7,152 nt of DNA, from positions 1-7,152 of the forward strand of contig SMWH01000118.1 of NCBI GenBank assembly GCA_004357005.1, in the 5' to 3' direction. The position numbers and the translations under genes were made by a program. The stretch comes from Gammaproteobacteria bacterium. GTDB lineage: Bacteria; Pseudomonadota; Gammaproteobacteria; SMWH01. The stretch's first letter is position 1. Each line of letters begins with the position of its first letter. This document shows positions 1 to 5,908 of the stretch, piece after piece. The notes beneath the pieces were generated by a model that saw only the letters and a list, made by a program, of their open reading frames with translations, did not search any database and was not told the DNA's origin.

Positions 1-1
1 C

Positions 2-886
2 CTTACGCTGTTCTTGATGTTGCACATGATCCCGGGTGATCCCGCAAGCATCGCTCTGGGGCCACGGGCGACCCCCGAAATCCAGGCTGCCTATGCCGCC
101 AAGATGCACCTGGAGCAACCGCTGGTCTATCAGTTTTTTATATTCATCGGCAATGTACTGCAGGGCGATTTAGGCTCGGATGTTTTTTCGAACCGCAGTG
201 TCACGCTGACCCTCGCGGAACAACTGCCATTCACGTTAATTCTTGCCGCTTCAGCCCTTGGCTGGTCGGCACTTATTGGCATTCCGCTTGGGTGTCTTTC
301 CGCTCTCAAGCCCAATAGCTGGGTGGATAGAATTACCGGCGTGCTGTCCGTGGGGACGATTGCCGTTCCTTCTTTCCTGGTCTCTATCTGGTCGATCCTT
401 GTATTTGCCGTTATGCTTCGATGGATGCCCGTGATCGGAGCGGGAGAAGAAGGCAATTTCCTGGATCAGGTGTATCATCTTATTCTCCCGGCCTTCGCCG
501 TGGGCCTCGGCTGGGTCGGATATCTCGCCCGTATGGTCCGCGCCTCTATGCTGGAAGTTATGGGCGAAAACTATATCCGCGCGGCTCGTGCATTTGGCCT
601 CCAGACCCGGACCATCATCTTTCGCTATGCGCTCAAAGTCGCCATCCTGCCGACAATCACCCTCATCGGGATCGGGTTCGGCAGTTTGTTATCGGGCACC
701 GTATTTGCCGAAATCATTTTTTCCCGCCCCGGTCTCGGCAAAATAATCTACGACATGGTTCTGAGCCGTAACTTCCCCGTCGTTCAGGGTGCCGTTCTGG
801 TCACTGTCGCACTGTATGTCATGGTCACGCTTGTGGCCGATCTTGTTGTTTCATGGCTAGATCCCCGTGTCAGAGACACTCTCTAA
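2..886 (+). CDS. ABC transporter permease, DppB/OppB type (5'-truncated by window edge)
   Basis: Inner-membrane permease subunit of a peptide/nickel/opine-family ABC importer; with the next gene it would form the transmembrane channel. The frame is open from base 2 and the visible protein begins inside the first membrane helix (LTLFLMLHMIPGDP). The MIPGDPA motif normally sits about 25-30 residues into the family, so roughly 20 residues and the true start are upstream; the TTG at 14 is not a credible start. Counting from that TTG, GDLGS lies at about 51-55, hydrophobic spans at about 72-97, 106-135, 153-172, 207-235 and 258-281, and the EAA coupling loop (IRAARAFGLQTRTIIFRYAL) at 188-207. The FSRPGLG motif (236-242) and the terminal WLDPRVR (281-287) are family hallmarks. 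The stop overlaps the next gene, indicating cotranscription. The family is clear; the substrate is not determined. Confidence 0.95.
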   Translation, partial: LTLFLMLHMIPGDPASIALGPRATPEIQAAYAAKMHLEQPLVYQFFIFIGNVLQGDLGSDVFSNRSVTLTLAEQLPFTLILAASALGWSALIGIPLGCLSALKPNSWVDRITGVLSVGTIAVPSFLVSIWSILVFAVMLRWMPVIGAGEEGNFLDQVYHLILPAFAVGLGWVGYLARMVRASMLEVMGENYIRAARAFGLQTRTIIFRYALKVAILPTITLIGIGFGSLLSGTVFAEIIFSRPGLGKIIYDMVLSRNFPVVQGAVLVTVALYVMVTLVADLVVSWLDPRVRDTL

Positions 887-1781
887 CAACGCCGTCCCAC
901 AGGATGCCGGCGCTTCGGCGCCGCAGGAACCCCACATGAGCGAGGGCAAGGAAAAGCTTATGCTTTTTCTGAGTAACGGTCTCGGCATGTTTGGCTTGTT
1001 GCTGGTTATTCTTTTCTTTGTGAGTGCCATCTTTGCGCCGGTGTTTGCGACGCACGATCCATTCCTGCTGGATATTCCGCAACGTATGTCCGGGCCGACA
1101 GCCGATCATTGGCTAGGCACGGATCAATTGGGACGCGACACTTATTCGCGCGTGCTATATGGCGGCAGGGTCGCGCTGAAAGTTGCAGCTATCGGTGTTT
1201 CGATTTCCCTGTTTGTCGGATTGATGCTTGGCATGTTGGCCGGCTTTGGGCCACGCTGGCTCGATAATCTTCTGTTGATGCTGTTCGACACCATACGATC
1301 ATTCCCCACCATTGTTCTGGCATTGGCGGCGGTTTCCCTGCTTGGCCCCAGCCTCGAACTTATCCTGACCATCGTCATTGTTACATCGATCCCCGGCTAC
1401 GCGCGCTTGGCGCGGACCAGCACCATGGCGTTGAAAGGGACCGAGTTTATCGTCGCCGAACAGTCCCTTGGCGCACACCCCATGAAAATCATCTGGCGTC
1501 ACATCATGCCCAACGTGATCGGTCCGCTGCTGATTTTGGCGGCCATGGATGTCCCCGTTGTCGTTACCGTGGAGGCCGGTCTGTCGTTCCTGGGGCTTGG
1601 CGTGCAACCACCGACTTCGAGTTGGGGAACCATCCTCAACGAGGGTTATTTGCTCATTCGCGATACGCCTTGGCCCATAATTGCCGGTGGTATCCCGCTC
1701 GTCCTGACTACCTTGGGATTCACATTTCTGGGCGAAGCACTGCGTGACGTGTTCGACCCGCGCCTGAGAAAAGGGCGCTGA
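867..1781 (+). CDS. ABC transporter permease, DppC/OppC type
   Basis: Second permease subunit of the importer, 304 residues from the GTG at 867 and overlapping the upstream permease by 20 bases. The N-terminal helix (about 38-60) is followed by the family motif GTDQLGRDTYSRVLYGGR (84-101). Further hydrophobic spans lie at about 104-126, 135-160, 163-177, 217-236 and 270-289. The EAA loop that contacts the ATPase is at about 193-217 (AEQSLGAHPMKIIWRHIMPN). AGLSFLGLGVQPPTSSWG (237-254) and the terminal FDPRLR are typical of DppC/OppC. The start is ambiguous: GTG 867 has no clear Shine-Dalgarno sequence, whereas ATG 936 (giving 281 residues, starting MSEGKEK) has AGGA at 925-928. The extra 23 residues are Ala/Pro/polar and use GC-ending codons, compatible with coding, so the longer form is kept. 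Length fits the family either way. The next gene starts 3 bases after the stop. Confidence 0.95.
   Translation: MSETLSNNAVPQDAGASAPQEPHMSEGKEKLMLFLSNGLGMFGLLLVILFFVSAIFAPVFATHDPFLLDIPQRMSGPTADHWLGTDQLGRDTYSRVLYGGRVALKVAAIGVSISLFVGLMLGMLAGFGPRWLDNLLLMLFDTIRSFPTIVLALAAVSLLGPSLELILTIVIVTSIPGYARLARTSTMALKGTEFIVAEQSLGAHPMKIIWRHIMPNVIGPLLILAAMDVPVVVTVEAGLSFLGLGVQPPTSSWGTILNEGYLLIRDTPWPIIAGGIPLVLTTLGFTFLGEALRDVFDPRLRKGR
908..923 (+). other. Perfect 6-bp hairpin with C(UUCG)G tetraloop at the permease junction
   Basis: The bases read CGGCGC-TTCG-GCGCCG: a perfect, all G:C six-base-pair stem closing a cUUCGg loop, one of the most stable RNA tetraloops known. It begins 21 bases after the upstream permease stop and ends one base before the AGGA at 925-928. 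No T-run follows, so it is not an intrinsic terminator. If the downstream permease starts at 936, this is an intercistronic hairpin next to its ribosome binding site; if it starts at 867, the hairpin lies inside codons 14-19 and may be only GC-rich coding sequence. The structure is seen directly; any role in translation or mRNA stability is inference. Confidence 0.55.
925..928 (+). promoter_or_regulatory. Candidate ribosome binding site for alternative start ATG 936
   Basis: AGGA lies 7 bases before the ATG at 936, a standard spacing. It bears on where the DppC-type permease begins, because the GTG at 867 lacks a comparable site. A short purine match like this can occur by chance in coding sequence. 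Confidence 0.45.
1771..1775 (+). promoter_or_regulatory. Ribosome binding site for the fused ATPase gene
   Basis: AAGGG, inside the last codons of the upstream permease, lies 9 bases before the GTG at 1785. It supports that non-ATG start, which yields the expected N-terminus (LFEINNLNVDF) of a DppD-type ATPase. The placement inside the previous gene points to coupled translation. Confidence 0.6.
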
Positions 1782-1784
1782 GCG

Positions 1785-3827
1785 GTGGAAAATCTATTTG
1801 AAATCAATAATCTGAATGTGGATTTCAAGACGCCGCGAGGGCGCGTGCATGCGCTGCGCGATGTCAGCTTCAAGGCGCCGCGTGGCAAGATCATCGGCGT
1901 CGTGGGGGAAAGCGGATCGGGTAAGAGCACAGTCATCTGGGCCATGACCCAGTTGTTGGCACGGAACGGCGTTGTAGAAGGCGGCGAAATTCTGTTCAAC
2001 GGTAAAAACCTCCTGGAATTTTCGGAGCGTGAGCTTCAAGCCTTCCGAGGCGAGGAGGCCTCGATCGTTTTCCAGGATCCCATGACGTCGCAGATTCCTG
2101 TGCGCTCCTACAGCCAGCAGATGGTCGATATCGCCTATCGGAACAAGGGCAAGACCAAGGCGGATAAGATCAAACGCGCCATCGATATGATGCGCCGCGT
2201 CGGTATTCCCGATCCCGAGCAGCGCATCGTCCAGTATCCGCACCAGTTCAGCGGCGGAATGCGCCAGCGCGCGGGTATCGCCATGGCGCTGCTCATGAAT
2301 CCGTTGCTGTTGATCGGCGACGAACTCACCACGGCCCTCGATGTCACCATGGAGGCCCAGATCATCCACCTGCTGCGCGAGTTGCAACAGGAGATCAAGG
2401 CCACGGTGATGATTGTCTCGCATAATCTGGGTCTGATCGCGGAGCTGTGCGACCGGGTGGTGGTGATGTACGCGGGCGAGGTCATCGAACAGGGCGATGT
2501 GCGCCAGATATTCAACAACGCCCAGCACCCCTACACCCAGGCGCTGCTGGAATGCGACCCGGCGCGGGTGCTGGAGCGCAGCCGGTTTCTGCCGACCATT
2601 CCGGGCGATCTGCCCGACCTGCACGTCTGGCCCACGGGTTGTATCTACGCACCGCGCTGTAAACATGCGACCCGGCGCTGTGAACAGGAACGGCCGACGT
2701 CTTTCGATATCGATCCCGGCCATGAAGCGTGCTGCCATTTACTGGACCCGGATCACGACAGCAACGATGAGGCGGCCAGCGTCGAGCGGTTGCAATCCAA
2801 GACCTCTGGCTATGATGAAACCGCCACTGTGGAAATTCAGTACGAAGGGGATCCATTGCTCAAGGTGGAGCACCTTCAAGTGCGGTTTCGGACCATGGGC
2901 GCTCTCAAGGCCAAATTGAAGGGCATAGCTGATCCCTTCGTGGATGCTGTGCTGGATGTATCGTTACGTCTTTGGCGCGGAGAGACTCTAGGCCTGGTTG
3001 GCGAAAGCGGTTCGGGAAAAACGACACTTGGCCGCGCCATTCTCGGTTTGGTTCGCGTCCACCAGGGGTCGGTTGTTTTCGACGGCAAGGTGCTCACCGA
3101 CCTGCCGGAAGCGGCCTTGCGTAATCTGCGCCAGAACATGGCCATGATGTTCCAGGATCCGGTGGGATCGTTGAGCCCCCGTCAGACCGTGCGTTCGCTG
3201 ATAACCGAGCCCTTCGACCTGCACCGCAAGGGCACCTATAGCACGGAAGATGAGGCGCGCCGCCTCTGCGATATGGTCAACCTGCCGCACAATTTCCTGA
3301 GCCGCTATCCGCACGAGTTGTCGGGCGGTCAGGCCCGCCGCGTCGGCGTCGCGCGCGCGCTGGCGCTGGAGCCCAGCATGATTATCGCCGATGAGCCCAC
3401 CGCAGGGCTTGACGTATCGATACAAGGTGAGGTTCTGAACCTCATGCGCGATCTGCAGGGCCGCCAAGGACTGGCGTATTTGATCATTACCCACAACCTG
3501 CCCGTGGTGCGCCACATCTGCGACCGTTTGGCGATCATGTATCTTGGGCGCATCGTGGAGCAGGGCGAAGGTGAGGCCATTTTCAACAATCCCGCCCACC
3601 CCTATACGGAAGCTCTGGTCCACGGCGTTCCGCAGCCGGACCCGGACAAGCGCCGCGAGTTGGTTTCCATTGAAGGTGAGGTCCCGAGCCTTATCAATCG
3701 CCCGGCAGGATGCGAATTCCACCCCCGCTGTAAGTATGTGCAAGGCCGATGCCGTACGGAGCGCCCGGATGAGCGACAACTGTCCGATGGCCGTGTCGTG
3801 CAATGCCACTATCCGCTGATCAATTAG
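1785..3827 (+). CDS. Fused dipeptide/oligopeptide ABC transporter ATPase (DppD-DppF type, two nucleotide-binding domains)
   Basis: Cytoplasmic ATPase that would power the importer encoded by the two upstream permease genes. At 680 residues it is two subunits in one chain. N-terminal half: Walker A GESGSGKST (41-49), Q-loop Gln97, signature FSGGMRQR (155-162), Walker B LLLIGDE (174-180) with catalytic Glu180, and switch His213. Its oligopeptide-transporter C-terminal domain follows from HPYTQALL (248-255), with Cys286, Cys292, Cys299 and Cys316/317. A polar, acidic linker spans about 320-357. C-terminal half: Walker A GESGSGKTT (406-414), Gln457, LSGGQ (512-516), MIIADE (532-537), His570, HPYTEAL (605-611), then Cys643, Cys649, Cys656 and Cys674. 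Both ATP sites have all key residues and should be active. The matching cysteine sets resemble those reported to hold an iron-sulfur cluster in Dpp ATPases; that role here is inferred. Odd: the first half has DELTTALD where DEPTTALD is usual. Substrate unknown. Confidence 0.96.
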   Translation: MENLFEINNLNVDFKTPRGRVHALRDVSFKAPRGKIIGVVGESGSGKSTVIWAMTQLLARNGVVEGGEILFNGKNLLEFSERELQAFRGEEASIVFQDPMTSQIPVRSYSQQMVDIAYRNKGKTKADKIKRAIDMMRRVGIPDPEQRIVQYPHQFSGGMRQRAGIAMALLMNPLLLIGDELTTALDVTMEAQIIHLLRELQQEIKATVMIVSHNLGLIAELCDRVVVMYAGEVIEQGDVRQIFNNAQHPYTQALLECDPARVLERSRFLPTIPGDLPDLHVWPTGCIYAPRCKHATRRCEQERPTSFDIDPGHEACCHLLDPDHDSNDEAASVERLQSKTSGYDETATVEIQYEGDPLLKVEHLQVRFRTMGALKAKLKGIADPFVDAVLDVSLRLWRGETLGLVGESGSGKTTLGRAILGLVRVHQGSVVFDGKVLTDLPEAALRNLRQNMAMMFQDPVGSLSPRQTVRSLITEPFDLHRKGTYSTEDEARRLCDMVNLPHNFLSRYPHELSGGQARRVGVARALALEPSMIIADEPTAGLDVSIQGEVLNLMRDLQGRQGLAYLIITHNLPVVRHICDRLAIMYLGRIVEQGEGEAIFNNPAHPYTEALVHGVPQPDPDKRRELVSIEGEVPSLINRPAGCEFHPRCKYVQGRCRTERPDERQLSDGRVVQCHYPLIN

Positions 3828-3854
3828 AGCATCTTCCGACCCTTCGAACTTCCT

Positions 3855-3863
3855 GGGGTGAGA
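3855..3863 (+). promoter_or_regulatory. Ribosome binding site fixing the start of the first hydrolase at 3866
   Basis: GGGGTGAGA lies directly upstream of the ATG at 3866, with the GGTGAG core (3857-3862) three bases from it. An in-frame ATG at 3803 exists but sits inside the ATPase gene without such a site, and would add 21 residues unlike the family N-terminus. The site therefore favours 3866. Confidence 0.7.
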
Positions 3864-3865
3864 AT

Positions 3866-5896
3866 ATGACCGCCGAAATTGTCGATACCTTGCCCCACCG
3901 CACCCGCGAAGTGAAATTTGAGCGCATCCAACTGTCCGATGGAATCCATCTGGCGGTTCGGTACTGGCTGCCGGAGGACGCAACTGAAAATCCGGTTCCG
4001 GCCATCCTCGAATACATTCCCTACTGCACGCGGGACGGCACGGCGGCCCGGGATGAGGCCATGCATCCCTATTTTGCCGGTCACGGTTATGCGGCTGTGC
4101 GGGTGGACATCCGCGGCAGCGGCGAATCCGAGGGCGTCTTGCTGAACGAGTACTTGAAGCAGGAACAGGACGATGCTTTGGAGGTGATTTCCTGGATCGC
4201 CGATCGGCCCTGGTGCGACGGCAATGTCGGTATGATGGGCAAGTCCTGGGGCGGTTTCAACAGCCTGCAGGTTGCCGCGCGCCAGCCGCCGGCGCTGAAA
4301 TGCATCGTCACCGTATTTTTCACCGACGACCGCTACGCAGATGACGTGCACTACATCGGCGGATGCATGGCGACGGAGAATCCGGCCTGGGCCTTTGTCA
4401 TGTTTCCCGCCATGGCCCGCCCGCCGGACCCGGCTTTGGTGGGCGATTCATGGCGCGACATGTGGACTCAACGCCTGGAGGCCCTGACGCCCTGGGTGAT
4501 CCCCTGGGTCGAGCACCAGCGTCGCGACCAATACTGGAAGCACGCTTCGGTCTGCGAGGATTTTTCGCAAATCCGGGTTCCCGTCTACGCCATCGGCGGT
4601 TGGGCCGATGCCTACTCCAACCCGGTGCCACGGTTGCTGGCGGGGCTGGACGTGCCGCGCAAGGGGTTGATCGGCCCCTGGGGGCACCAATACATGCATC
4701 AGGCCGTGCCAGGCCCCAAGGCAGGATTCATGGATGACACCCTGCGCTGGTGGGATCACTGGCTCAAGGGCATCGACACCGGAATCATGGACGAGCCGCA
4801 ATATCGGTTCTGGGTGCAAGATAGTGTGCGGCCGAATTCCTGCTTTGAGGAACGTCCAGGATATTGGGCGTGTGAACCCGGATGGCCGTCGGCCAGCATT
4901 GGCGAAACCCGCCTGCATCTCAACGCTAATGGATTGGGCGAAACCGCGGAATCGGAACAGGCCTATCTCATCGAGTCACCTCAAACCACTGGCCGATGCA
5001 CACCATTTATGGGCAGCATGGGTTCAGGCGAACCGCAAGACCCCTCGGATCAGCGCGCCGATGACGCTCTCTCCCTGTGCTTCGATGGTGACGTTCTGAG
5101 CGAGGATTTCGCGATTTTTGGCGCGCCGGTGGTTGAATTGGACCTGGCTTCCGACCGGCCGGACGGCTTCGTCTGTGTGCGCCTGAATGAGGTACTGCCG
5201 GACGGCGCATCTCTGCAAGTCACTTACGGCCTGTTGAATCTGACCCATCGGAGCAGCCACGAAAAAATCGAGCCGCTTGAACCGGGCAAGCGTTATCGAG
5301 TCACGGTCGCTCTGAACGATATCGCCCATACCTTCGCCGCCGGCAGCCGTATCCGCGTCGCCGTTTCCAACGCTTTTTGGCCGGTGGTCTGGCCATCGCC
5401 CCGCCCGGTAAGTTTGTTCCTGTTCACAGGCGCGAGTACGATTGCTCTGCCAACACGAAAACGGCGTAGGGAGGACGATGCGATCGCACCTCTTTCGCCG
5501 CCGAAACAAAGCCGCGTGCATCCGCGCAGTGTCGTGAAGGAGGCGGAGCCGGTTTCTGCCCGTTTCACGACCGACCTGGTTACGGGTGAGCAGGTGTTCA
5601 CCTATCGTATCGATGCCGGCACGCTGCGCCTCGACCGGAACGGTTGGACATTCAGCTCGAAAAACGAGAACCGATACTTTATCCACCCGGACGATCCCAA
5701 TTCCGCACGTATGGACCTGCGCACGACGGACACCTACCTACGGGAAGGCCAACTGGATGTGCGCATCGAGGCCCGGCAGGTCATGACCAGCGACGAGACC
5801 GATTTTACGATCGACGCCGATATCGAGGTCTACGAAAACAGCGAGATGATATTTTCTCGGGAATGGCACAGGCGTATTCCCCGTGACGGCGTTTAA
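3866..5896 (+). CDS. CocE/NonD family serine hydrolase (peptidase S15-like), 676 aa
   Basis: Alpha/beta hydrolase of the family that includes X-Pro dipeptidyl-peptidases, cocaine esterase, alpha-amino-acid ester hydrolases and glutaryl-7-ACA acylase; it would cleave an ester, amide or peptide bond. Probable triad: Ser127 in GKSWGG (125-130), Asp248 in GGWADAY (244-250), His274 in GPWGH (270-274). EYIPY (49-53) precedes the likely oxyanion tyrosine, and VDIRGSGESEG (80-90) is characteristic. A helical cap lies between about 150 and 235. From about 400 the C-terminal beta (jelly-roll) domain follows, ending near SNAFWPVVWPSP (501-512). About 145 further residues (530-676) lie beyond the CocE core, which usually totals some 550-600 residues; this tail includes a Ser/Asp-rich MTSDETDFTID stretch and ends IPRDGV. 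There is no signal peptide, so it is probably cytoplasmic. It lies 38 bases after the ATPase gene and 12 before a paralogue, so its substrate is probably imported by the transporter. Exact activity unknown. Confidence 0.93.
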   Translation: MTAEIVDTLPHRTREVKFERIQLSDGIHLAVRYWLPEDATENPVPAILEYIPYCTRDGTAARDEAMHPYFAGHGYAAVRVDIRGSGESEGVLLNEYLKQEQDDALEVISWIADRPWCDGNVGMMGKSWGGFNSLQVAARQPPALKCIVTVFFTDDRYADDVHYIGGCMATENPAWAFVMFPAMARPPDPALVGDSWRDMWTQRLEALTPWVIPWVEHQRRDQYWKHASVCEDFSQIRVPVYAIGGWADAYSNPVPRLLAGLDVPRKGLIGPWGHQYMHQAVPGPKAGFMDDTLRWWDHWLKGIDTGIMDEPQYRFWVQDSVRPNSCFEERPGYWACEPGWPSASIGETRLHLNANGLGETAESEQAYLIESPQTTGRCTPFMGSMGSGEPQDPSDQRADDALSLCFDGDVLSEDFAIFGAPVVELDLASDRPDGFVCVRLNEVLPDGASLQVTYGLLNLTHRSSHEKIEPLEPGKRYRVTVALNDIAHTFAAGSRIRVAVSNAFWPVVWPSPRPVSLFLFTGASTIALPTRKRRREDDAIAPLSPPKQSRVHPRSVVKEAEPVSARFTTDLVTGEQVFTYRIDAGTLRLDRNGWTFSSKNENRYFIHPDDPNSARMDLRTTDTYLREGQLDVRIEARQVMTSDETDFTIDADIEVYENSEMIFSREWHRRIPRDGV

Positions 5897-5900
5897 GGAA
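5895..5900 (+). promoter_or_regulatory. Ribosome binding site for the second hydrolase, overlapping the previous stop codon
   Basis: AAGGAA starts within the TAA (5894-5896) that ends the first hydrolase and lies 8 bases before the ATG at 5909. The overlap suggests that terminating ribosomes can reinitiate, keeping the two hydrolases co-expressed. Confidence 0.65.
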
Positions 5901-5908
5901 TAACAGCC

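Noticed and set aside
14..16. TTG at 14 as the start of the first permease
   Set aside because: The frame is open to the window edge with hydrophobic residues upstream, and the MIPGDP motif would lie far too close to the N-terminus. The gene is simply cut by the window.
908..923. Hairpin at the permease junction as an intrinsic terminator
   Set aside because: No T-tract follows, and the operon's second permease begins at or beside it.
1794..2738. Long antisense open frame (314 codons) under the first half of the fused ATPase
   Set aside because: It lies wholly opposite a clear ABC ATPase and its translation has no recognisable motif. Long antisense frames are expected opposite GC-rich coding sequence.
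3803..3865. Upstream in-frame ATG (3803) as the start of the first hydrolase
   Set aside because: It overlaps the ATPase gene, lacks a Shine-Dalgarno sequence, and adds 21 residues not matched in the paralogue; ATG 3866 has GGGGTGAGA immediately upstream.
3828..3865. Promoter or terminator in the longest clear intergenic gap, between ATPase and hydrolase
   Set aside because: Only 38 bases are available; no inverted repeat with a T-run and no convincing -35/-10 pair is seen, only the ribosome binding site at its end.
2988..3983. Long antisense open frame (331 codons) spanning the end of the ATPase gene and the start of the first hydrolase
   Set aside because: It is a shadow of two convincing plus-strand genes, crosses their boundary, and shows no family motif.
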